64,000 bases of DNA from Acidobacteriota bacterium (GCA_016703965.1 JADJBB010000002.1:495581-559580); one strand, 5' to 3'; counted from the first letter of the stretch, positions 24,783-33,649 are shown. Translations and numbers: made by a program. The notes: generated by a model from the sequence alone, not told the origin.

Positions 24783-26735
24783 ATGAACAAGATAAAGATC
24801 CTATCCGATAATCTTGCAAACCAGATCGCCGCTGGCGAGGTAGTCGAGCGGCCTGCGTCTGTCGTCAAGGAACTCGTCGAAAACTCGATCGACGCCGCCG
24901 CGGCACGCATCCAGATCGATATAGAACTCGGCGGGCGACGCCTGATGCGGATCAGCGACGACGGCGAAGGCATGAGCCGCGACGACGCGATCCTGGCATT
25001 CGAACGGCACGCGACTTCGAAGATCAAAACTGCGGAAGATCTCGGCAGCATCGCAACGCTCGGGTTCCGCGGAGAAGCTCTGGCGTCTATTGCGTCTGTT
25101 GCAAAGGTCGAACTCTTAACAAAGACCGAACCCGAAGGCACGGCCTCTCGCGTCGTTATCGAGGGCGGACGGCTGATCGACGTAAAGGACGCCGCACGCG
25201 ACACGGGGACGACGATATCGGTCCGCGATCTTTTTTACAATACGCCTGCGAGACGCAAATTCATGCGGTCCGAGGCGACCGAAAATTATCATCTGACCAG
25301 TATCGTCACGCACTACGCACTCGCTCACCCGGAGATCGCTTTCACGCTGACGAATAACGGCCGCGAGGTCATCCGCGTCGCTCCGGCGAAGGATCTGCGG
25401 GAACGGGCATTCCAAATATTCGGCCGAGATCTGCTAGAGAGTCTTTTGCCAGTCGATGGCGGCAGGGAATATGTGGCGAAGGTATCTGGATTTGTGTCCG
25501 CTCCCCGTGAGCGTCGAACAACGCGTGATTCTCAGTATTTCTTTGTAAACAAACGCTTTGTCCGCGATAAAACGATCGCGGGCGGCCTGCTCGAAGGCTT
25601 CCGTTCGGTCCTTCCGCACGGCGTTTATCCGGTCGCATTTCTGTTTCTCGAAATGCCCCTTGAGGAGATAGATGTGAACGTCCATCCGGCGAAAACCGAG
25701 GTGCGTTTTCGCCGCGGAGAAGCTGTAAAAGATGTGATCGCCGAGGCCATTCGTGCCGCTCTCGCGAACGCCGGGATCGTGGGGGAACTTAGGCCCGAGC
25801 GTGATCTTGAACCCGAAACTCAGCCAGTCTATGCTCCGCCGGTACATGTTCAGCCGCCTGAGCAAAGCCGGATCGAATTTATTGACAACACGCTTGAATT
25901 CAAGCCGAAAGATACTGAACAGGCACGTGAGCCCGAGCCGCTTGTTCGCGTCGCCTCCGCGAATCCGCAGCTCGAGCGAGGCGATGTTTATCATCCGCTG
26001 GTTGTCGAAGATCCGTCTTTAGAAGCGGCCGGATTCTTCGTGGCCGAGGGCATTTCGGTTCCCGAAGAGCGGTTGCCGCCAGCGGGCTATGCGGTTTTGC
26101 CGCCGGTGGATTCAGGAATAAAGGTCGCTAGATCGATCGAGATCGACGCCGTTTCCGGTTCGAAGATCCAGCCGATCGGACAGCTTCATGACAGCTTTAT
26201 TATCGCAGTGGATGACGAAGGCCTGCTGCTGATCGACCAGCACGTGGCTCACGAGCGGATCCTTTTCGACAAGTTCCGGAAGAGCGAGACGGACCGGCAG
26301 ATCGAGTCGCAAAATCTGCTTTTGCCTGAAACGATCGACCTTTCGCCGGCTCAATCCGAGGCCTTTCAGTTGATCGAGGACGATCTGGAATCGCTCGGAT
26401 TCGGACTGATGCGCCTTTCGGGTCGAACGGTGGCGATCAAGAGCATTCCGACCGATCTGCAGCCGGCGGAGGCGAGAAATCTGTTTTCGGAGATCCTGGA
26501 CACTGTCGAGCACGAGAAAAAAGGCGGTGCGAAAAAGACCTTGCGGGATTACATCGCTGCCAGCCTGGCCTGCAAGGCGGCGGTCAAGATCAACATGAAG
26601 CTCACGCCCGAGAAGATGCGCTGGATGATCGACCGTTTGCTCGTCACGACGTCGCCGACCACCTGTCCGCACGGACGACCGGTTATTTTGCGGCTTTCGA
26701 TGAAGGACATTGAGCGGGCGTTTCACCGAACCTAG
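24783..26735 (+). CDS. mutL: DNA mismatch repair protein MutL
   Basis: Mismatch-repair matchmaker of the GHKL ATPase family, 650 residues. N-terminal ATPase motifs: ELVENSIDAAA, DDGEGM, TLGFRGEALASI. The C-terminal dimerisation domain carries DQHVAHERILFD at residue 485 and CPHGRP near the end. These correspond to the nicking-endonuclease motifs DQHAx2Ex4E and CPHGRP of MutL proteins from bacteria that lack MutH. Here the last Glu of the first motif is Asp and the Ala is Val. A variable, Pro/Glu-rich linker occupies about residues 340-455. The ATG follows the bshC stop with no gap, and the next small gene's ATG follows the mutL TAG with no gap. Confidence 0.96.
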   Translation: MNKIKILSDNLANQIAAGEVVERPASVVKELVENSIDAAAARIQIDIELGGRRLMRISDDGEGMSRDDAILAFERHATSKIKTAEDLGSIATLGFRGEALASIASVAKVELLTKTEPEGTASRVVIEGGRLIDVKDAARDTGTTISVRDLFYNTPARRKFMRSEATENYHLTSIVTHYALAHPEIAFTLTNNGREVIRVAPAKDLRERAFQIFGRDLLESLLPVDGGREYVAKVSGFVSAPRERRTTRDSQYFFVNKRFVRDKTIAGGLLEGFRSVLPHGVYPVAFLFLEMPLEEIDVNVHPAKTEVRFRRGEAVKDVIAEAIRAALANAGIVGELRPERDLEPETQPVYAPPVHVQPPEQSRIEFIDNTLEFKPKDTEQAREPEPLVRVASANPQLERGDVYHPLVVEDPSLEAAGFFVAEGISVPEERLPPAGYAVLPPVDSGIKVARSIEIDAVSGSKIQPIGQLHDSFIIAVDDEGLLLIDQHVAHERILFDKFRKSETDRQIESQNLLLPETIDLSPAQSEAFQLIEDDLESLGFGLMRLSGRTVAIKSIPTDLQPAEARNLFSEILDTVEHEKKGGAKKTLRDYIAASLACKAAVKINMKLTPEKMRWMIDRLLVTTSPTTCPHGRPVILRLSMKDIERAFHRT

Positions 26736-26864
26736 ATGGAAAACGAAAAGAAACAAATACCGGAGCGGCCCGATGCGTTTTGGAACAGGGTTTACGCGGG
26801 AGTTGTGGTCTCGGCCTTTGTTGTGGTCACGGCTCTTTGGGCATTTGGTAAATATTTCAGATGA
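26736..26864 (+). CDS. 42-residue single-pass membrane peptide between mutL and the symporter
   Basis: A small gene that is easily missed. It reads MENEKKQIPERPDAFWNRVY followed by a hydrophobic helix of about 20 residues and the end GKYFR. Its ATG directly follows the mutL TAG (26733-26735), and its TGA overlaps the symporter ATG as ATGA (26861-26864). The perfect spacing on both sides argues for real translation. A role as a small accessory subunit of the sodium/solute symporter, like the small partner proteins of some transporters of this family, is an inference from position and topology. Confidence 0.7.
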   Translation: MENEKKQIPERPDAFWNRVYAGVVVSAFVVVTALWAFGKYFR

Positions 26865-28543
26865 GATCACTCGATTGGGCAATCGTCGTCGCGTACCTTA
26901 TTTACGTCGTTTGGGATGGTATCCGAATGACGAAGCACAGCGGCAGTAAGGAAGGGTATTTCCTAGCCGATCGCGGCCTGCCGTGGTGGGCTGTCGGGCT
27001 GTCAGTAATGGCGACGCAGCTTTCGGCGATCACCCTCGTTGGGACTACGGGCCAGGCCTATAGCGATGGGATGCGATTCATTCAGTTCTACTACGGACTG
27101 CCGTTTGCGATGATCATTCTTTGCGTGACGGTCGTACCGTTCTTTCACCGGGCCAATGTTTTTACGGCCTACGAGTACCTTGAAAAGCGCTTCGATGTAA
27201 AGGTTCGCACGCTTACGAGCTTCTTTTTTCTCATCTCACGCGGACTTGGCGTTGGTACGATCATCTCAGCGCCATCGATAGTTCTCTCGATCGTTTTCGG
27301 CTGGAATCTGATAGCCACGATCTTCGCGATCGGGCTCTCGACAACGATATACACCGTGTTTGGCGGCGTTCAGGCGGTCACGTGGACGGACGTGAAGCAG
27401 ATGGTGATCATCGGTTTTGGGCTGAGCGTCTGTTTTCTGGTGATCCTGTGGAGCTTTCCGGCCGGTGTGACGCTCGGTGACGGACTCCATTTGGCGGGCA
27501 GTCTGGGCAAACTGAATATGGTCGATACCACTTTCGACCTGAAGGAAAAATACACCATCTGGTCGGGATTGATCGGTGGCCTATTCCTCATGCTCGGCTA
27601 TTTCGGCTGCGATCAGAGCCAGGTGCAGCGGTTCCTCACGGCAAAGTCGGTTGACGAAGGCCGCACTTCGCTATTGATGAGCGCTTTTTTGAAGATCCCG
27701 ATGCAGTTCGGGATCCTGCTGATCGGCATCATGGTCTTTGTGTTTTATCAGTTCACGGCACCGCCGATCGTTTTTAACCCGGCGGAGGTCGACAAAGCGG
27801 CCCAGACAGAAGAATTCCGGCAGATACAGAGTAAATATGCCGCGGCTCATGCCGAACGTCGCGAAGCTGCTTTGAAATTTGAACCCGAAGATGGGCAGTT
27901 ACGCCAGAACTACATCGAAGCGGATAAAAAGTTCAACGAGAGCCGCAAGGAGGCTGTTGCATTCGTCCGATCGACCAGTAATCCTGGCTTTAACGACATC
28001 AACTACGTCTTCCCGACATTCGTGCTGGAAAATATGCCGATGGGCGTGATCGGGCTGTTGATCGCCGCGATATTTGCGGCGGCGATGTCATCCATCGCGG
28101 CGGAACTCAACGCTCTGGCGACGGCGACGACCATCGATTTCTACAGGCGTCTTTATAAGCCCGACGCTACCGACGCGCACTATGTAGCCGTCGGCCGGGC
28201 GACTACGTTTATCTGGGGAATCTTTGCGTGTATCGTTGCGATCTTTGCGACAAATCTGGGTTCGCTGATCGAGGTCGTCAACAAATTTGGCTCGTTCTTT
28301 TACGGCTCGCTGCTTGGGGTGTTTGTGCTGGCATTTGTGGTAAAAAGGGCTCGGGCACGCGGAGCATTTTTTGGGTTGTTGTTTGGAATCACTTCGGTTT
28401 GGACGGCGAGTATTTTTACCGACATTGAATTTCTTTGGTTCAACGTGATCGGCTGTCTGGTTACGGTTTTGGCCGGTTTCCTGATCAGCTTGACGGTCGG
28501 AGATGAACCAGAACGCGGAGACGCAGATACACAGAGTTTATGA
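26861..28543 (+). CDS. Sodium/solute symporter (SSS family)
   Basis: An inner-membrane cotransporter of the SSSF/LeuT fold; 560 residues with about 13 hydrophobic helices. Family features are the N-terminal GYFLADRGLPWWAVGLSVMATQLSAIT and the central AVTWTDVKQM. Between helices at about residues 304-380 lies an extra hydrophilic, heptad-rich insertion (EEFRQIQSKYAAAHAERREA) not present in short family members. The start overlaps the 42-residue gene (ATGA) and the stop overlaps the PIG-L gene (ATGA at 28540-28543), so all three are coupled. The substrate is unknown. Because a deacetylase and a chitosanase-like gene follow, an amino-sugar or sialate-like solute is a reasonable guess. Confidence 0.92.
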   Translation: MRSLDWAIVVAYLIYVVWDGIRMTKHSGSKEGYFLADRGLPWWAVGLSVMATQLSAITLVGTTGQAYSDGMRFIQFYYGLPFAMIILCVTVVPFFHRANVFTAYEYLEKRFDVKVRTLTSFFFLISRGLGVGTIISAPSIVLSIVFGWNLIATIFAIGLSTTIYTVFGGVQAVTWTDVKQMVIIGFGLSVCFLVILWSFPAGVTLGDGLHLAGSLGKLNMVDTTFDLKEKYTIWSGLIGGLFLMLGYFGCDQSQVQRFLTAKSVDEGRTSLLMSAFLKIPMQFGILLIGIMVFVFYQFTAPPIVFNPAEVDKAAQTEEFRQIQSKYAAAHAERREAALKFEPEDGQLRQNYIEADKKFNESRKEAVAFVRSTSNPGFNDINYVFPTFVLENMPMGVIGLLIAAIFAAAMSSIAAELNALATATTIDFYRRLYKPDATDAHYVAVGRATTFIWGIFACIVAIFATNLGSLIEVVNKFGSFFYGSLLGVFVLAFVVKRARARGAFFGLLFGITSVWTASIFTDIEFLWFNVIGCLVTVLAGFLISLTVGDEPERGDADTQSL

Positions 28544-31194
28544 GACTGACGAGATCAAGAGCCTTAACAGTTATTTTGTTTGCGGGTAGTTTGCTTTTGC
28601 ATTCAGCACTCCCGCTCACGACGTCAGCGCAGGTTAGGCCGGTAAATGATTACGGTGCGTTGGGAATTGGCCGTTTGCTTAGAAAGCTGAATACAACGGC
28701 GAGCGTGATGATGGTCGGAGCACATCCTGATGATGAAGATTCGTCGCTGCTGGCCTTTCTCGCACGCGGTGAGAACGCGAGAACATCTTACCTGAGCCTG
28801 ACCCGCGGTGACGGAGGGCAGAACATCATCGGGCCGGAACTGTTCGAATCGCTCGGTGTCATCCGCACCGAAGAGCTACTGCAGGCACGCCGTTTGGACG
28901 GTGCGGAGCAGTATTTTGCCCGGGCATTCGACTATGGCTTTTCAAAATCGCTGGCGGAGGCGAAGCAGAAATGGGATGAGAAGATCGTTCTCTGCGACGT
29001 CGTTCGCGGGATCCGCGGCTTCAGGCCGATGGTCGTTTTATCACGGTTTTCGGGCACACCTTCGGATGGTCACGGCCAGCATCAGTACGCCGGCTATATT
29101 ACGCCTCTGGCTGTGAAAGCGGCGGCGGATCCGGCTCAGTGCACGCAGTCAGGAACGCCTTGGCAAGTGCAAAAATTTTACAGCGGTATCGGCGGAACAC
29201 CGAGTTTGCGGGTGAATACGGGGCAGTTCGACACGATGCTTGGGAGATCGTACTCAGAGATCGCGATCGAAGGCCGCAGCCAGCACAGGTCGCAGGGTGA
29301 GGGCCGGATCGAGGTACGGGGAGAAAGATTCTCGGGCTTAAATTTGGTAGACAGTAAAGTCGCGAAGGTCGAGAAGGAAACGAGCATTTTTGATGGTCTC
29401 GATACGACGGTCACGGGCTTGTCAGCGGTTGCGGGGAACTCTTTTCCGGGGCTCGCGGCAGATCTCGAATCGATCAAGAGATCCGCTGAAACGGCACTGA
29501 AAGAATTTCGTCCGGTCGAGATCCGAGCGATGTCGCCGGCGCTTCAAACTGGGCTACGATCGACCAGAGATGCGAGAGCCAAGCTCTCGAACAGCTCCGA
29601 GGCGAGCAGTCGTGCCATTGACTCGATCCTCGCCCGTAAGGAAGCTGAATTTTCGGCGGCAATAGCATCGAGTTATGGCATAACGCTCGACGCTTTATCT
29701 GACAAGGAAACGGTGGTTCCGGGTGACGATCTGCTTGCGAACATTAACGTTTATTTTCCAAAAGATCAGACGGTCAGCGTCAAGCAGATCTCGCTGAAGG
29801 TTCCGAGCGGCTGGAATGCCGCGAAGACTGTTGCACCAACGGCCGCAAATCCTGGATTTGCTGGTCGCGATGTCGCGAACCAAGCAGAGTATTACGCAGT
29901 GACTGTCGCAAAAAATGCGGTGATCACCCAGCCATATTGGCTTATCGAACCGCGTGATGGCGATCTGTTTCGTTGGCCTCAGGATGATACACAGAACCTG
30001 CCGTTTCAGCCCCAACTCCTGTCCGCACAAGCGACATTCAGCGTGGGTGGGATCGAGATCGTGCTCGAACAGCCGGTGCAGTACCGCTTTGCAGATCCGT
30101 CGCGGGGCGAAATACGGCGTGAGATCAATGTAGTTCCAGCCCTATCGCTAAGCGTCGATCAAAGATTAATTGTCATCCCGCAGAGTGAAAAACCGCAGAC
30201 GCGAACGTTGGCAATCAACGTAACAAGCAACTCGGTAAAGCCGATTTCAGGCGTCACGGCTTTGAGTGTCGAAAAGCTGCCAAAATGGGATATTAAGCAA
30301 AATTCAAGCGGCTTTATGCTCAAAACCAAAGGTGAGAATTCGACTTTGAGCGTCCATATGAGCATTCCTGCAAGAACGCAGCTCGGTACCTATTACATCT
30401 CTCCGAACGCTTCGTCCGGCAACGTTACTGCCGAGCAGACAATGACGACGATAGCTTATCCGCACATTCAGACGCACCGTTATTACACGCGTGCCGAGAC
30501 AAAGGTTGAGGTTCTCGATCTAAAGGTGTCACCCGTCAAGGTCGGCTATATTATGGGCAGCGGTGACGAGGTGCCTGAGGCGATCAGGCAAATTGGACTC
30601 GCGGTCACGATGCTTGAGGAAAAAGATGTCGCGTCGGGCGATCTATCGAAGTTTGACACGATCGTGGTCGGCATTAGGGCGTCGGAAACGCGGCCTGATC
30701 TGGTTGCGAATAACGGTCGACTGCTCGAGTACGCAAAGAACGGCGGCAACGTCATTGTGCAATACCAACGCGGTAATTGGACGGCACTTGCTCCATTTCC
30801 GGTGACGGTCGCGGATACTCAAAGAACGGCTGCAGGTAGCATTGCACGCGTCGTAGACGAAAACGCCAAAGTGAATATTCTCGAGCCCGCACATCCGGTA
30901 TTCAATACGCCGAACAAGATCACTGACGCGGATTTCAGCGGCTGGGTTCAAGAGCGGAATGCTTATAACCTGGTGACCTTTGACGCGCAGTTCACGCCGC
31001 TTCTAGAATCGCATGATGCCGGCGAGGCGGAGAATAAGGGCGGACTCGTTGTCGCGCAGTTAGGGAAGGGAACTTGGACGTATTGCAGCTATTCTTTCTT
31101 TCGCCAATTGCCGAATGGCGTCAGTGGAGCGTATCGGTTGTTCGCAAATCTACTAAGTCTGCCGAAGGCACAAAAACCGAAAGCGACGAAGTAA
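28540..31194 (+). CDS. Exported PIG-L family deacetylase with large C-terminal extension
   Basis: An 884-residue exported protein. The signal peptide is residues 1-30 (ending TTSAQ). The PIG-L/LmbE domain spans about 45-270 with the zinc and catalytic motif AHPDDE and a downstream His pair in GHGQHQ. Known members hydrolyse N-acetyl groups from GlcNAc-type sugars. Residues about 380-640 hold beta-sandwich segments resembling NEW3/CARDB-type domains, and about 650-870 a Rossmann-like glutamine-amidotransferase-fold domain (DTIVVGIRASE, NGGNVIVQYQRG). It is translationally coupled to the symporter. The export signal and size make it different from cytoplasmic BshB, despite bshC in the same operon. 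Confidence 0.88.
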   Translation: MRLTRSRALTVILFAGSLLLHSALPLTTSAQVRPVNDYGALGIGRLLRKLNTTASVMMVGAHPDDEDSSLLAFLARGENARTSYLSLTRGDGGQNIIGPELFESLGVIRTEELLQARRLDGAEQYFARAFDYGFSKSLAEAKQKWDEKIVLCDVVRGIRGFRPMVVLSRFSGTPSDGHGQHQYAGYITPLAVKAAADPAQCTQSGTPWQVQKFYSGIGGTPSLRVNTGQFDTMLGRSYSEIAIEGRSQHRSQGEGRIEVRGERFSGLNLVDSKVAKVEKETSIFDGLDTTVTGLSAVAGNSFPGLAADLESIKRSAETALKEFRPVEIRAMSPALQTGLRSTRDARAKLSNSSEASSRAIDSILARKEAEFSAAIASSYGITLDALSDKETVVPGDDLLANINVYFPKDQTVSVKQISLKVPSGWNAAKTVAPTAANPGFAGRDVANQAEYYAVTVAKNAVITQPYWLIEPRDGDLFRWPQDDTQNLPFQPQLLSAQATFSVGGIEIVLEQPVQYRFADPSRGEIRREINVVPALSLSVDQRLIVIPQSEKPQTRTLAINVTSNSVKPISGVTALSVEKLPKWDIKQNSSGFMLKTKGENSTLSVHMSIPARTQLGTYYISPNASSGNVTAEQTMTTIAYPHIQTHRYYTRAETKVEVLDLKVSPVKVGYIMGSGDEVPEAIRQIGLAVTMLEEKDVASGDLSKFDTIVVGIRASETRPDLVANNGRLLEYAKNGGNVIVQYQRGNWTALAPFPVTVADTQRTAAGSIARVVDENAKVNILEPAHPVFNTPNKITDADFSGWVQERNAYNLVTFDAQFTPLLESHDAGEAENKGGLVVAQLGKGTWTYCSYSFFRQLPNGVSGAYRLFANLLSLPKAQKPKATK

Positions 31195-31221
31195 AGTCAA
31201 TCGAAATTTGGGGGATCTCGA

Positions 31222-31902
31222 ATGAACCTTTCATCCAAGCACAAGACACTGATCACAAAGGTGATAAACGTATTCGAATCCGGCAAGCCGGACGGGAATT
31301 ATAGTGTGATCGCGATCTTTAACGACGGGCCGAATGACATCAGGCAGATCACGTACGGACGGTCTCAGACCACTGAATACGGCAACCTTGCCAAGCTCGT
31401 GAAAAATTACGCAGCGGCGAGCGGAATATACAGCAAAAAGCTAAAACCCTTTGTCGACAAGGTTGGCGTTACGCCGTTGACGGACGATGATACCTTCAAA
31501 ACCCTGCTCAAAAAAGCTGGTAACGAAGACCCGGTCATGCGGACAGTTCAGGATGTGTTTTTCGATGAGGTTTATTACAAACCGGCGATAAAATGGGCGA
31601 GCGACAGAGGTTTTATTTTGCCGCTTTCGGCATTGGTCATCTACGATTCGTTTATCCAGAGCGGCAGCATTTTGTCGGTGATCCGCAATATGTTTCCCGA
31701 AACTGTCCCGGCAAACGGCGGAAATGAAATAGAATGGACGACCGCTTATGTTAACGCCCGCCACGAATGGCTTGCCAACCATTCACGTGAAGCAGTTCGC
31801 AGCACGACCTATCGCACCAAATGTTTTAAGGCTGAGATCGACCGTGGAAATTGGCCGCTGACCAGTCTGCCGATAAACGCGAACAGGACGAAGGTTTCGT
31901 AA
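31222..31902 (+). CDS. Chitosanase-like (GH46-type) glycoside hydrolase
   Basis: A 226-residue protein resembling family 46 chitosanases. The N-terminal INVFESGKPDGNY holds the likely acid Glu19, and ITYGRSQTTEYGNL corresponds to the second active-site region. An inverting hydrolase acting on beta-1,4-glucosamine polymers would follow logically from the secreted deacetylase 27 bases upstream. No signal peptide is visible, so either it acts on imported oligosaccharides or it leaves by another route. I recall close relatives annotated both as chitosanase and as peptidoglycan-binding, so the assignment is moderate. A GGGGGA before the ATG serves as ribosome-binding site. Last gene of the bshC operon, convergent with the biotin-carrier gene. 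Confidence 0.65.
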   Translation: MNLSSKHKTLITKVINVFESGKPDGNYSVIAIFNDGPNDIRQITYGRSQTTEYGNLAKLVKNYAAASGIYSKKLKPFVDKVGVTPLTDDDTFKTLLKKAGNEDPVMRTVQDVFFDEVYYKPAIKWASDRGFILPLSALVIYDSFIQSGSILSVIRNMFPETVPANGGNEIEWTTAYVNARHEWLANHSREAVRSTTYRTKCFKAEIDRGNWPLTSLPINANRTKVS

Positions 31903-31903
31903 G

Positions 31904-32411
31904 CTACTCGATGACGACGAGGACGTCTCCCGCCCCGACCGTGTCGCCCTCGGCGGCCTTGATCGCGGCGATCACACCGTCTTTGGGAGATTTCATTTCA
32001 TTCTGCATCTTCATCGCCTCGACGACGACCACGCCGTCACCCTTTTGAACGGTATCGCCCTGGGCAACCAGTACCCTGACGACCTTGCCGGGCATTGCGG
32101 TCTTGATCTCAGCTTTCCCTGAGGCGTCAGTATCATTGCCGGCGGTTCCACGGAGCCGTTTGGGATCGATAATGCGGATCTCGTGAACCCCTGACTTTAC
32201 CCGCACCAAATTCGTATCGTCTGACTTTGCCTTACGAGAAACAGAAGCCTCGAATATTTGACCGTCTTTTTTTGAAGAGAAAAACACCGGATTCGGGCTC
32301 TGAGGCTTCTAGTTCGTACTGCCTTCCGTCGATGCTCGCGACGACGCGTTCGCCATCGCGCACGATATCGATCTCATATTTGTTCCCGTCTGTTTCAGCA
32401 AGAAATTTCAT
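31904..32411 (-). CDS. Biotin carboxyl carrier protein, frameshifted in an A7 tract
   Basis: The visible open frame (starts 32287, 127 residues) has the biotin/lipoyl domain with the carrier motif EAMKMQNE, where lysine is biotinylated, and the hinge Met-Pro-Gly (AMPGKV). The natural start is the ATG at 32411 (MKFLAETDGNKYEI), 124 bases upstream in a different frame. The frames join if one base is removed from the seven-T run at 32267-32273 (seven A on the coding strand), giving a 168-residue protein reading FLFKKDGQIFEA at the junction. Such carriers serve acyl-CoA or pyruvate carboxylases, but no carboxylase gene is near. It is the last gene of an operon with peroxiredoxin and two small membrane proteins. 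Confidence 0.85.
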
Positions 32412-32421
32412 CGCAAATCAA

Positions 32422-32703
32422 CTAACGTTTCGATACCGCCCGGGCCTTTTTTTCGAAAAGAAATTCTTCGAATCGCTCCTCATTCAGCCACCAGTACAAT
32501 GTTCCCACCGCGAGCCCTAATGCCGGATAGGCCAATAGAAATGTGGATGGCAGCGAGAAGCCGTACCACAACCAACTCGCCAGATTCAGCAATACGAAAA
32601 AGAAAACGGCGGAAATAACTGCCGACCTAAGCACGACATGGTTTTTTCCTTTCATCCGCAGCTTTTCCCAACGGAGAAACTGCTTTCTGGACATTTTCTT
32701 CAT
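32422..32703 (-). CDS. Small two-helix membrane protein, 93 aa
   Basis: Not recognised. It begins MKKMSRKQFLRWEKLR, a basic cytoplasmic tail, followed by two hydrophobic helices (about residues 26-46 and 52-70) and a charged C-terminus. The ATG at 32703 is preceded by AGGAA; the TTG three bases further up is less likely. It lies 14 bases after the stop of another small two-helix gene and 10 bases before the biotin carrier start. Together they look like small subunits of one membrane complex, possibly linked to the biotin carrier, but nothing in the sequence proves that. Confidence 0.65.
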   Translation of the reverse strand: MKKMSRKQFLRWEKLRMKGKNHVVLRSAVISAVFFFVLLNLASWLWYGFSLPSTFLLAYPALGLAVGTLYWWLNEERFEEFLFEKKARAVSKR

Positions 32704-32717
32704 CAAGATGGTTATTC

Positions 32718-32995
32718 CTACAAGCCCTTTTTGATCTTTTGTTCGAGCAAATAGCTTTGGTATTGGCCATTACCAGACCACCATGCTACAGATCCCATAA
32801 GGATGCTCAGGAACAAAGTAAACACTATGCTGAACCATAAAAAATTGGAGGGCGTCGTTCGAATACATACTCTACGAGCACCTTCGCCCCCGTGAAAAGA
32901 ACAAAGAAGATCAGAGCTTTTTGAACGATGAACACGGCCTTTCCGTGCCTAATCTTTTGCTCCCACTCAGTAGCCTGTTTTTCAGACATCGCCAT
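32718..32995 (-). CDS. Small two-helix membrane protein, frameshifted in a T6 tract
   Basis: No intact reading frame longer than about 58 codons exists here. From the ATG at 32995 the sequence reads MAMSEKQATEWEQKIRHGKA and a first hydrophobic helix up to VFERRPPIF. The frame is then lost at a run of six T on the coding strand (A6 at 32839-32844 on plus). Adding one T continues it as LWFSIVFTLFLSILMG, a second helix, then a polar tail ending KIKKGL, TAG at 32718. The corrected gene is 93 codons, exactly divisible by three. It lies 16 bases after the peroxiredoxin stop. Function unknown. Confidence 0.6.
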
Positions 32996-33011
32996 AAAAA
33001 CACCTCAATAC

Positions 33012-33649
33012 CTAAGCCTTATTTGGCTGCGGCGTTACGCGGAGATATGGTTTGATCTCGTTCCAGCCGGCAGGGAATTTGGCCTTCGCGTCTTCGTTCG
33101 AAATCGACGGAACGATAATGCAATCGTCACCATCCTTCCAGTTTACGGGTGTCGCGACGCTGTATTTTGCAGTGAGCTGGAGCGAATCGATCACACGCAA
33201 AATCTCGTCAAAATTGCGGCCGGTGCTTGCCGGATACGTCAGTGTTAGTTTGACCTTTTGTCCGGCCCGATGACGAAGACGGAGCGAACAGTGAAGGTAT
33301 CATTCGCGTTCGGGTGGATCATTTCGTAAAGGTCAGAGACCTTTCGGTCGCTGTCGGCGATCATTGGGAAATTGACGGCCGTTCCCTGTGTTTCCTCGAT
33401 GTCTTTTTCCCAGCCAACGTGCGAATCGAGCGGATCGACGCTCAGGCCAATGACCTTGACGTTGCGTTTGTCGAATTCCGGCTTGAGCTTCGCAGCCATG
33501 CCGAGTTCGGTGGTGCAAACCGGCGTGTAATCCTTAGGATGCGAAAACAGAACGCCCCAGCTATCGCCGAGCCATTCGTGGAAATTGATCTGTCCCTGGG
33601 TTGTTTCTGCTGAAAAATCGGGCGCTGTGTCCCCTAATCTGATCGACAT
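33012..33649 (-). CDS. 1-Cys peroxiredoxin (Prx6 type), frameshifted in an A4 tract
   Basis: Thiol peroxidase that reduces hydrogen peroxide and organic peroxides. The N-terminal frame (33649-33245) has the peroxidatic cysteine in HPKDYTPVCTTEL. It stops early because a base is missing from the A4 run (T4 at 33256-33259 on plus). Adding one A gives GPDKKVKLTLTYPASTG and continues into the frame 33200-33012, which has the Prx6-specific C-terminal region (ATPVNWKDGDD, GWNEIKPYLR). The corrected protein is 212 residues, the normal Prx6 length. It is the first gene of a four-gene minus-strand operon. Bacillithiol from the neighbouring operon could be its reductant, but that is speculation. Confidence 0.9.

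Noticed and set aside
28540..31194. BshB bacillithiol deacetylase, because bshC is in the same operon
   Set aside because: The protein is exported and nearly 900 residues; BshB is a small cytoplasmic enzyme.
33012..33200. Separate small gene downstream of the peroxiredoxin
   Set aside because: Its sequence is the C-terminal domain of Prx6; one added base joins it to the upstream frame.
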